Shown here piece by piece: positions 41,978 to 52,547 of a DNA stretch of 64,000 nucleotides. The notes under the pieces are model-generated. The model saw only the letters and a list, made by a program, of their open reading frames with translations. It ran no database searches and was not told the origin of the DNA. The DNA comes from Apostichopus japonicus. Taxonomy: Eukaryota > Echinodermata > Holothuroidea > Aspidochirotida > Stichopodidae. The translations under genes were made by a program, and so were the position numbers. Position 1 is the first letter of the stretch. Each line of letters opens with the position of its first letter. Where the stretch lies: the NCBI RefSeq assembly GCF_037975245.1, contig NC_092578.1, positions 2,792,001 through 2,856,000 of the forward strand. Reading direction: 5' to 3'.

Positions 41978-43055
41978 AACAACCTCAATAACACAATAAA
42001 TAAATTATATAAAAAGAAAAGTCATTACCAATTATAAACTTATATTTGTCATTGTTTTTCTGTAAGAGGTTGGCCAAATCAGGACGAAACTGACGTATAG
42101 TTGACACTAACGGTCGGTACAAATAAATACGGTATTGAAGAATGCAGCATTTCTTTTACCTTTCAACTACTAGTCATTGTATATTTTCCACATTCGTACG
42201 GTAATCAATAAACCCGTCACCTTATCCATCTTTTGTTGTCACTTAAAGTCTTCCTCAAGAGGCTCCCTATTTTCAATTATTTTGCCTTGTGTTTATTTTC
42301 TTTATTTTTTGTCAAAAACAAAAATTCTCTCGTTAGCGATACAAATGTTATGACGTCACAGTTCAGGATCGTTCAAAATAATACGATTCTTACTGGAGCA
42401 ATATTCAGACTTTTGAACCCCCTCCGGCAAAAAGGAAGTAAATTAAAAGCCAACCTGTGGAATGTTGTCAAAGAAATATAGACCAATACTGAATGCTCTC
42501 AAAGGGATTATTTATTCTCTCAAGCAGAGAAGGAATTGGAATGAGCTGGTAGAGATAATATTCTTATATACCCATAACTATCCAGATATCATAACTTGTG
42601 ATATATGAAGTAAAAACATATAGGTTGTGCTCATTTTTCTCTCTGTCTCTCTCTCTCTTTTCTATATTAAAACAAAGGGTCATGACATATGGTTAATATT
42701 TTATGAAACTTAATAAAAACAAAATTATGAAAAACATCAGCGTCATTCGAATTTCAAGTACCAAGTAGCAAGTACCGAAAAAAATTACCACCCATTCGCT
42801 TAGGCTGGCCACGGGCCGTATAGGCCGACCGTGCTTGAGACTATAGTATTGATATTTACCGTGCACTCAGTATACCAAAAGGGCCCATGTACTCTTTACG
42901 GCCTGTTGCTCATTCATCTAGATATCCAGATAGGCCCCATCTACAATCTGCCGTCGGGGTCGCAACAATAGTAGTAAGCGCGGCTAGCTATGTAAGTGTG
43001 AGTGCCGTATCAGGGGCGCCTATAAAGGGATGCCGAATATCAAAGATTTCTCACC
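41978..43055. other. Non-coding stretch
   Basis: No gene recognised. A CT-repeat patch lies at 42,639-42,660. ATCAGGGGCGCC at 43,010 resembles a hAT-type end but has no partner. Confidence 0.45.
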
Positions 43056-43080
43056 CAAGCCCAAACCATGGTTGGGCTTG
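43056..43080. repeat. 25-bp interrupted palindrome
   Basis: CAAGCCCAAACC-ATGG-TTGGGCTTG pairs along its length around CCATGG, with one bulged A on the left arm. Confidence 0.85.
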
Positions 43081-46000
43081 ACTGAATGTGAATTCTTCTT
43101 CGGGCCCATTTCTATTGCTGCACCGGGGCCCTGTTGCTCCTTGCTATGCGGTCATTGTTCCATTTCATTCTCAACAACCCGTTGCCAGGTCATTAAATAT
43201 TAATTACATCTTAAATATGTAAATTAGAAAATATTAATCTTCTATGTTGTCTTCACTAGTGGGGTAGTAGTAATGATACTGAAAATAATCTACATTGAAA
43301 ATAATGATCTAAAGTTAATAACTTAATATGAATTTAGCATGACGTAGCTTGGGAAAGAAAAATAATCAAACTCCTCTAAAATAGCTGCTTCGTTTTTCTT
43401 TTTCTTATTTAATTTCTAGCAAAATGCTGATCTTGGAACAACGAAGATATCTTGCCCCCTTTTTATGCTCACATTTGATAGAAAATCCTTATAAGCTATT
43501 ATAGTGTTTATTACGTAATACTTAAACTTGCTTCAAGCACCGGTATACCCCTATGTATACATGCATGCCTAAACATTAACCGTGGACTTACTTTTATCAT
43601 TATACACTCGTAATTTATGACATGTTCAACTCGTTACCCTTCTTTTCACAGAGCACAGATGGACATCTATATATTATAATGGTTGGCCTTGATTGCTCGA
43701 AATGGCCCCACTAATCGTAAATTTTATCGAAAATCTAAATGGAGATCTGAAGAAAATAAAAAAGCATTTGATGCCATCATTACACGAACGGATAGGTTCC
43801 AGGCATTAGATTTCTTCTAGAAAGAAAGCAGTTTGTCTATAGAAGTCATTTTGAGGAATTAAATCTTCTTTATCTGCTTGTTACCAAAATAAGGATGAAA
43901 ATGATCGCTTTTTACGATTCAGCCTATAGTGTTACTTGTACCATTTCCATATGTGTGGTTTTTTTTTAATGATTCTTTTTTTATAAACCATTGTAAAGTA
44001 AAGTTAGTCAACTTTGAACGTGCTAATGGGAAGTATTAAAGAGGTTTTCCTCAGGGCAATTTATTAGCGAACACGGGTGATTGGATTGTTGTTTTGCAAT
44101 AACCAGACAAAACCTCGCATGATATATTTATACTGTACGGTATAGACTTTTATTTACGTTCACCCGTGGCGATTATTCTGAAAATCACATGTTTTTGTGT
44201 GTTTGTTGCTCGGAGGAACGTAACATAGCCAATGTATTAATTCCGGCTATAAACGCAAATAGCACGCATAAATGGATTACATCATTTGCATAATGGATTT
44301 TAAATGTTTCAAAATGTTCATTGTAACTTTAAAGAGGTCATTCAAAGTCCTTGGGTCGAACTGGCCGATTTTCAGGAAGCCGTTTTTTTTCTTGTTTTGG
44401 TCACAAGTCAAAACACACAGACATCGAGAGGTGTTGTTGAAATCGTAAAAATTAGTATACTGAAATATTCCAAACTTTTGCACGGAATGTTTGTGAAAAC
44501 ATAACAAATTGTCACATTTTATAAATACAAAGGGCCCATTTGGTAAGTATAGGGGCCCACTTTTGACGCCGATGAAAAAAAGTGGCTGTTTGTTATTTTC
44601 TTGAAATCCATAGTTCTTCTTTCTTTTTTTCCGGAATAATCGATTGGAATGATATACTTGACTTATACCACTCGCTAAATGCTCGATGCTGATATTACTC
44701 TCCGTATAACACACAAACTACCAATCGTCGGAAGACCTTTCATAAAACATTCCCACATTCTTATCGTCCAAGTAACATTTATCTAATGTGTGGAAATTGA
44801 CCACCCATGTACAAGTTTGATAAAACACCATAACACATCCGGTATATACATACAGAAAGGATTTTTCCTTCTTTTAATAAAAAAAAGTTCCTTCCATAAA
44901 ACAAGAGATAAACACGTAACTATATGCAGGGGAAGTACATTAAACATTGCTTATAACTTTATGGGAATTACTTCTTCCGATATGTCTAAACAATTATAGA
45001 CATCTTCCTTTGTAAATATATATATAAAAACGCATTTTTATGTGATAACATCACATTTATATTTATGTAAACGTCTCCGGTATATGCCTATATATAGAAC
45101 ATACCTCATATGGTGTCATGTATCACGTGACATAGTTTTGATAGAAGTGCAAAGATCTTCCTCAAATAAAAAATTGGGACAGTTTTCTGTTTCAGCAGTG
45201 TCATACATAAAATGATAGAGAATCTTTATTGACAGGCCTGTTTTACCCTAAACTCTGAAAACAAATGTCCGCCCTAAGAAACCAGGCACGGCTGAGGAAC
45301 GTGCCCCTCATTTATGAAAGAAAAAGCCGACAGTTTCCCTTCACATTTACTAAAAATGCCCTTTTTGTTAGTGAAAAGTCCCCTTTTTTCCGTTTTTGTA
45401 TAATACTAAAAAGACATCACATTTCACGTATAGTTGAAAAGAAGCCTATACCTTTGGTGAAATACAAATTTGTTAAAAACGTAGATGACAATTCTGTGCT
45501 TTTTTTTGTTCTTATGAACTGAAGTGACCTTTCTGGTACACATCCAACTTCCCCTCGCAATTCTTGCAGTCCCCCCCCCCCCCCTCCCACCGTCCCTCCT
45601 TAGTTTAACCTTCTTCCCCCTGCAGCCTCTGGATTTGTCTTTTGTAAACCAAGAATCCCAACAGGCCTCTATAACTGAACCCTCAAAACGTCAACAATGT
45701 TTACAAAATCTATACCGAGAATTACGGTTACCTCAAAATAATACAAAATAATAAAACAGTTTGATAATATTGATCAAACTAAGACTCTCTCCTAACATAT
45801 GAATTTAAAGAAGCGAATAATTCTTTTATTTCATTCGAAATGAAGTAAATCAATCAATTCAAACCAATGCGTTTTATTACGCAAATCGTCATTGAGAAAT
45901 CCTCAAGTTTATGAATATGTATAAGTTACTCGTTTTATGCAAATTTTCCATATTCTCGCTCGCAGTATGTATTCTTTTAATATTTTGATAGAAATTCCTT

Positions 46001-46087
46001 TTTCTTTCGTATTAATACTCTTATATATACAATGAAGCATTTCTGTGATAATAGGGTGATTTGAGCACTGTATTATCAATTAGGCTT
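43081..46087. other. Non-coding stretch
   Basis: No gene recognised. The longest frame in the window that is not low-complexity lies here (145 codons, minus strand, 44,277-44,714). It shows no recognisable domain, and a frame of this length is near what chance gives in AT-rich DNA of this size. C tract at 45,570-45,585. Confidence 0.45.
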
Positions 46088-46245
46088 AAATTTAAAGGGC
46101 ATATCCAGATGAAAATACATTTATTCCTTCTAAGAAAGAACACTTTTCCGTCACATATATCCTCTATGAAGCAACATCGATTCCTATGGATGATTGCGAA
46201 GGGAGATGCGGATAATTCAATATTTTGCGTAGGAGTGAACCTTTA
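46088..46245. mobile_element. Candidate short TTAA-flanked element remnant
   Basis: TTAA-AGGGCATATCC on the left and inverted TTAA-AGGTTCACTCC on the right enclose about 150 bp. The agreement (AGG, then TCC, then AAAATA) is modest and may be coincidence. Confidence 0.25.
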
Positions 46246-46696
46246 ACATTCGGAGGCAAATTTAGCATAGGGTACTTTACGTTTTTAAATTAAAGTCATC
46301 TAAAACCTTAAAATAAGGAACGGGTCTAAATATGATACGCAATGTTTCTGTTATTCCAATGGGAGCAAGGATCGTTCAATGTTAACCCTATCAATACTTA
46401 TTTTGAGAGTGATCATTAGTCTCCTTGACTGGGAATGGTACATGAAGAGAATACCATGAAATGGCAGTGTCAACCGTGACAGAGCTAACTTGTCTTCGAC
46501 TTTCAGTATGTAATCTAATGCTCATGTACTATAATAACAAAACTCAGATTACATATACTGTATGTTCTGCTTCAAGAATCATATACGTCGTTACTCAATG
46601 AAAATAGAAAGGATTCAGCGTCTTTGAGTCAACAACTACAACGTTTCTTGAAGTTAATGCAACGTAGGGTATAGTAAACGGAGCTCACGCAACGAA

Positions 46697-46750
46697 AACA
46701 ACAACAACATCAACATCAACAACAACATCAACATCAACAACAACAACAGC
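46697..46750. repeat. (AAC)n / (ATC)n trinucleotide array
   Basis: Alternating AACAAC and ATCAAC blocks, about 18 triplets. Confidence 0.93.
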
Positions 46751-47726
46751 AAATCGCGTGAAACTGTTGAGACGAACCCTCAATAAACGCTCATTGATAT
46801 ATAACTTTTATATAACTTGATCTGTTTTAACATGATATTTTTTGTTTAAATATTAGTGTTGTTTGCTTCAGACAGTATTGAAACAGATGGCGCTCGATAC
46901 TAACCATTTTAACCACCATTTTCACAGAAATTCTCTATTCGCTGGCCTAATCTGGGGATTACCAAGTTAGTACAAAACAAAATCGAAGTACGCTTAACAT
47001 TTGACTGAACATAATGAACACAGACTGTCATAACAAGTTTAAAATTTATGATATAATGTTAATACTCGGAGTTGGATAGAAACACTTTGAAAAGTTCATG
47101 TTACTTTTTTAAACTTACTGTTATAAGAACTCACCAGTCTCAGTTCCAACTTCGCTATCATCTTATACAATTTGAAAATTGTCATTAATTTCCATAAAAA
47201 CTTTCAGACAGGATGCGACCTCCCAAAAACAACTCATGTTGAGTGATTATAAAACCTTGTTTTATTAATATCTCACTCATCGTTATTATTCTTATCACAT
47301 TTGTGTTTGGAGGATCTCAATATTTTTTTAATGTAGGTTATGTCTGAGGTCTTTATTTTCATTCGCTAACTTTATTCCTCTTCTTCTTTTTTTAACCGCG
47401 GGAGTCGTTCTTATTTATTGATGCAACGTACACCATTTTTAAGCCTAATATGACGATGGCCGTGCATGTCGGTAATCAATGATAGACCTTGACATTAATG
47501 TTCAGCTCAAACATAAAATACAACATTTCTGTCATCATTGTCATAGAATGTTCTCATAACGGCGTCACGTATCAACAATTTCAAGTGCCCCTCATATCGG
47601 AAACGGAGATATCAAACAGTGAAATGGAGACCCTTATCCCACTTAAAGAGAATTTCAGCCAGGTTTATACCCCGTTTACCTCCCCAAGTGCATCCGAGCC
47701 AGAGTCTACAAAGATAAATGTTTACT
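46751..47726. other. Non-coding stretch with one coding-like frame next to a transposon
   Basis: The plus-strand frame 47,489-47,764 is more G+C-rich and more protein-like than other frames (see findings). It runs into the 47.7-kb transposon. No splice signals are strong enough to call an exon. Confidence 0.35.
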
Positions 47727-48373
47727 TTAAAGGGGTATTCCGCTGGCAGAAAATGTCAAACTAAAATATCTAACCACAGAAAAAAAAAGAATGTCCACAC
47801 TGCTATAGTTGAAATCTCCCATCGCGATATTTCGTCCATAAACTTAGTTTGGATGAATGTAACCTAATTTGATAGGGTAAAGCCAATCCTTACTCCAGGG
47901 AGCGAATCACAGTAGGTGTGGCTGTGACGTCATCCTAGCAGGTTCTTCTTCAAAGACTTTATCATACTTTATTATACTCTTCTTGTTGATTTGTCTGTAA
48001 TAAAATGTGATACCTTCATGACTTCTCAGTTATTATGTTCTCTGTATTGAGAATTGAGTTTTTCATTCAAATGCACCATTGGGGGGGGGGGGGCGGGTTA
48101 GAAACATTACTTTCCCAGGTGGATAAATGACTAAAATTATTTATATTGTGAAGCAAGAAACGTTTTCAGCTCAATTGATGACATCATTCAATATCATGTT
48201 GCCAGATGCATTTACAAAATATTTCCCAAATTTGGAAAAAACAAAAGTCATGTCTTTGCGATACAAAATTCTATGCAAGATATGATTTTGAACCCTAAAT
48301 AAGTAGGACTTTCTACCGCATTTTGGTAGCGAAAAAATAGCTACAAACTTCAGCTACCGGAATATTCCTTTAA
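47727..48373. mobile_element. 639-bp miniature transposon with imperfect TIRs and TTAA duplications
   Basis: The left end is AGGGGTATTCCGCTGGCAGA and the inverted right end is AGGAATATTCCGGTAGCTGA. They agree at about three quarters of positions and are bordered by TTAA at 47,727-47,730 and 48,370-48,373. The interior is non-coding with a G run at 48,082-48,093. It contains ATGTTGCCAGATGCATTTAC, shared with the 24.3-kb fragment. Greater TIR divergence than the 29.7-kb element suggests greater age. Confidence 0.78.
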
Positions 48374-48825
48374 CATTTGGATGCGTTCTCGCTTTCTTTA
48401 GTAACGATAAAGGTACCCCATCGTCATTAATCCAGAGGCTAGAAAAGGGGGTGGAGATACTAGTGAGACAGAAATTTGAGATGGATAATTTAAAGGAGAG
48501 AAGATTTTAGAATTCTAGACCAGTTGGTGGGTATAACATTACAATACGGAAGGCACCATAGAGGGGTTTGATTAGGAAGTTAGTTATCTGTCGAACTTAA
48601 AAAAGAAATACCTGAAGCCCATCCGCCGTACGCCAGAGAGATGATTTTATTAAATCTTTAATCCGAGGGCTATAGGTATTTAGGAATGAATGAATTACAT
48701 AGCCTATTTGAACATGGATGGAGGCCATGGTAACCCAGCATGAACGCCGCTAAGGTGATCTTCTGCAGTATAGGCAGCCCATAAATTAATACCGGTCATA
48801 TTAGACGAAATATATACCCCTGCGC
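48374..48825. other. Non-coding stretch
   Basis: No gene or repeat seen. Confidence 0.5.
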
Positions 48826-48828
48826 ATA

Positions 48829-48901
<73 letters not shown>
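48826..48901. repeat. (AT)n microsatellite
   Basis: About 36 AT dinucleotides, almost uninterrupted. Confidence 0.97.
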
Positions 48902-48904
<3 letters not shown>

Positions 48905-50029
48905 TAAAGGCAATACATAACGCATATACTGTGCAACGTCAATGACTTATTAAAGGCGATTCGCTAGTATGTAAGTTTAAATCTGCTCATGTTGAAGTTA
49001 TACAATATGCCAAATGTTTGGATATGTTGCTGAAATTGTTATCTTTGATGGGTCATTACGCAATCAATTCAAAACAGCAATTATAAGAATAATAGTGTTG
49101 TTTACAAAATTGTCTATTTCAGTTTATTTCGTTTTGGTTTTTGTGCTTTTGATAAATTAAATATTAGAAAGCATTTGTTTATCAATCAAAACGACTGGAC
49201 AACAAGTTTAGCATACGGATAAACTCATAACACCACACAAATCTATATTAGAGAATGTAAGAAGTTTATATATGCTCACAAAAATATGTTATTAATGTAT
49301 TGCAAATGTTTGTTACATATTAGTGGGGGCTGATATCGTCATCCATTTGCGAACAACAGTAGTGAAAAGAATTGTGCATTAAGGAAAAGTTCAAAGCAAC
49401 GTGGGTAACAATTCTTCCAGTTAGTACCTTTGACTTAAAGGAGCTTTCCAGACAATTTATATCTGTAAACTGCGGATGTCTTGAGAGGAAATGAGAAATC
49501 TACACCATCAAAAAGCTGATCAGACTTTTGCGGTTGGTTGGACTTTTACTTTTACCAAATATTATACTAAATCTTTCTCAGTGGTAATATTGAACCAAAG
49601 CAAACTAATCGTGTCTGATATTTACAAGTTCATATTCAAGTTTTAAAATGAATATTTTCTTTTCTTAACAACTGTTACAAAAAAAATTCCATTCCATTTC
49701 TCATGGGAATTGCCGGAATGGGAAATGATACGGATTAAATGTTGTTGATATTACCAAGTATGCATAAAATACCAAAGATAAAATCTCTTTTTCTACGAAG
49801 TGTGACTTAGCACAGGTTGCAAAACCGACAATCCCTTACATCTGAAATCACATTCCCATGGGCCAGATGGATGTACCGTTTGATTACATTTCCGATCATG
49901 TTCAATAGTACAGCTGTATAGATTTGGTAACATACATGAAAACGAGTATAAAAGCCCCACCCTCCCCTCCCCTAATATATTGACGCCTTTTTTAATCAAA
50001 GCAGAAAGCAGCCAAGCAATTTGGCGGTT
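48902..50029. other. Non-coding stretch
   Basis: No gene. TTAAAGGCGATTCGC at 48,951 and TTAAAGGAGCTTTCC at 49,436 resemble left ends of the TTAA elements, but inverted partners were not found. Confidence 0.4.
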
Positions 50030-50042
50030 AAATAATAATAAT

Positions 50043-50088
<46 letters not shown>

Positions 50089-50153
50089 GTCATCGTCAAC
50101 GTCGTCGTCATCGTCATCGTCGTCGTCATCGTCATTATAGTAAGAATAATGAT

Positions 50154-50206
<53 letters not shown>

Positions 50207-50301
50207 TGATGATGAGAATGACAACCATCATAATAATAATAATAACAATAACAATAACAAAAATAATAATAATAATAAAAAATAATAATAATAATGATGA
50301 C
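50030..50301. repeat. Self-complementary trinucleotide array (tail of the minus-strand SINE)
   Basis: Order on the plus strand: (AAT)n, (CAT)n, mixed CGT/CAT triplets, a short spacer near 50,138-50,150, then GAC/GAT triplets, then (AAT)n and (AAC)n. The left arm (CAT/CGT, about 50,044-50,137) is complementary in type to the right arm (GAC/GAT, about 50,151-50,216), so a single strand can fold back over at least 60 bp. The array abuts the 3' end of the SINE at 50,302-50,555. Poly-His, poly-Asp and poly-Asn frames on it are translations of the repeat. Confidence 0.93.
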
Positions 50302-50555
50302 ACGCTTAAGCGACCACGAATGTTGGTGAAGCCCTCATGGGCTGATGGATTACATCTATCACGTCAGGTGGCTTCCAATTTTGGAAGCTACTCAATTTAG
50401 AAAGTCATTTCAGATGGGAAAACCTTAGATTGTTCTTGGATGTAAAACCCACCTTATGACCCGGCCGTGGATTGAAACCCCGAACCTACCGACTGCTAAG
50501 CCTCATATAGCTTCAAATGCCACCGCGTTCATCCACTCGGCCACAGCACCGGATA
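50302..50555 (-). mobile_element. Leu/Ser-tRNA-derived SINE
   Basis: Read on the minus strand. The head at 50,554-50,459 has class II tRNA length (96 nt). It carries the A-box word TGGCCGAGTGG, characteristic of Leu and Ser tRNAs, and a diverged B box GGTTTCAATCC. Acceptor arms ATCCGGT and GCCGGGT pair through Watson-Crick and wobble pairs. The T arm is CGGGG-TTTCAAT-CCACG with one mismatch. The body, down to 50,302, contains two small hairpins (TTCCAAAATTGGAA and AGCCCATGAGGGCT). The 3' end runs into the trinucleotide array, the expected place for a SINE tail. Polymerase III origin is inferred. Confidence 0.75.
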
Positions 50556-51557
50556 ACTTCTCCGCGTTAACAAAGAAATATTCATGTTTTGGTAATGTTG
50601 TCAATGTTTCTTCTGTAGCCGTATGTGTCTAAATTGTATATATTTATGATTTTATTTCTCTTATTTTGGCGTCATCCCGGGACAAACAATTATGTCAATA
50701 TAATTTCGTTAGTTTAGCTCCATTTTGGGGGGGAATCGGGAGGATATGACTTATGCAGAGAGAGTGAGAGAGAAATATTTAAAAAACCTAAGAACGAAAA
50801 AGAAAGAAAAGAAAAAACTCGAATCTACTGAAACAATATTCAAAATTTAGAGGGAAATTCATGACAACTCATTGACATAAAATTTTATTTTATTCTACAA
50901 GAAATTATCTCCGAAGCTATATATGGAAATACCTTGATGCTGTTATTAAATTTGTTAACTAGCCCAAAGCTGTTAGACAGTATTGTCCTAATTTAACTAT
51001 CATGTTATTAGATAAACTGTCAATAACATTACATCAGCCTCGTTTTAAACTTTTATTCCTGTTTTTCTTTCTTTCTTTTTCGAGTTAAATATTATTTCGA
51101 GTTTTCTGTCCTTCCTTCTGATTATGTTCGAAAATATGACAAATTCAAGAAAAATGTCTTTTTCAGACTTATGTTCCCTCATGACGGAGTTAAAGAATAC
51201 ACAATGGTATATTCAAACTGATTGTATCACTGTTTTGCGTTTGCCTGTCAATTTCTGTGAATTTAAAGCTACGTCTTTACCTAACGTTACTCGAAGATAA
51301 GATAACATTTAACCTTTCTAAACATGTTGGTTGTCGCCAATAGAGCGATAATCATCGAGCAAAAAACTATCAAGTTGTCCAGTTACATCTAACTATCAAA
51401 CAAGCTTGAATGCATCTTAACGTTCATTCCATACTCGTCGGAGCTAAACCAGGAACGTAAACCAAATACATGAATGTGTTAACGAAGAAAGGGAGGGGAT
51501 AAATGGATGATTTCATCAAAAGACCGTTATATTCTGTGATCATGATTTGGAAAACGT
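50556..51557. other. Non-coding stretch
   Basis: No gene. G run near 50,726-50,733 and a GA-rich patch at 50,757-50,775. Confidence 0.5.
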
Positions 51558-51605
51558 TCGAGGGGACGGGAGGGGATGTGGGTGGAGGGGGGGGGGTCCG
51601 GGGAT
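51558..51605 (+). other. G-quadruplex-prone tract
   Basis: GGGG, GGG, GGGG, GGG, a G run of about ten, then GGGG with short loops. A second G12 run lies at 51,878-51,889. Confidence 0.7.
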
Positions 51606-52357
51606 GGAAGAATAGATCAAATGGAAGTCAACATTTCATGGACTTCAACATACCGTAGGTACCGAAAGACAAACAACGCTGTTTGGATTACAGACAAGCA
51701 AAAGAAAAGTTGATTATTATCATTTATCGCGATTTACAAAATGGTAACTTACTGAATCACGTGATTACAGAATGGCAAATACGAATGTGTAAAAATATAA
51801 AAAAGTAAACATTTTCTTTTCAATACAGCAGGGTTCCTCGAGAAGAGTTTCCGTGTCTTTTATATGATTTTCTCTTGGGGGGGGGGGGGGCGGGGGGTTG
51901 TCCGAAAATCACATGGGAACACAAGGTGTATTTTGTTCACGTTTCCTCGTTGTCTGTGTCGTAATAAGAGAAATAGAACCGGGTCCTTGCACTCGATAAA
52001 CTAGGTCAAAAACGATTGGAATACGACTACTACTACTACTAAACAAAACCCCCCCAAAAATCACAATTCGTCATATTTGTTATGAAGACGTACTGAAGGA
52101 TTGTCTTCCAATTAATACAGCTTATATTAATATGTTGTATACATGAGCCTGTAGAGGTTCAAGTAATATATACTTCCATTGCGGGTTTCAATTCTTTGTC
52201 GACCAATGAAAATACAAATTGCTATAGACATAAAATGACACTGACTGTAAATTTCCTTCGGGACGTAACGGAGATAGATCAAATTAAATACGCAAGGGGC
52301 AAAATGGTCAAATATAGCTCATAAAAATTAACCAAAATGGAATGACTGTGTTAAAGC
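51606..52357. other. Non-coding stretch
   Basis: No gene. A 12-bp palindrome AATCACGTGATT lies near 51,755. Confidence 0.5.
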
Positions 52358-52446
52358 TACACACACACACACACATATATATATAAATATATATATATCT
52401 AAATATATATATATATATATACATATATATGTGAATATATTTATAT

Positions 52447-52524
<78 letters not shown>

Positions 52525-52547
52525 ATACATATATATGTGTATATATG
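52358..52547. repeat. Compound (AC)n-(AT)n-(GT)n microsatellite
   Basis: The plus strand begins with (AC)n at 52,358-52,375, passes a long AT tract and reaches (GT)n at 52,512-52,525. AC on one side and GT on the other make the ends complementary, so the locus is symmetrical overall and can form a cruciform. Confidence 0.95.

Noticed and set aside
44277-44714. 145-codon minus-strand frame
   Set aside because: No recognisable motif, biased to Lys/Phe/Asn as AT-rich DNA gives. A single frame of this length is plausible by chance in 64 kb.
50028-50400. Poly-His, poly-Asp and poly-Asn frame of about 100 codons
   Set aside because: It arises from the trinucleotide array at a SINE tail. There is no flanking protein sequence.
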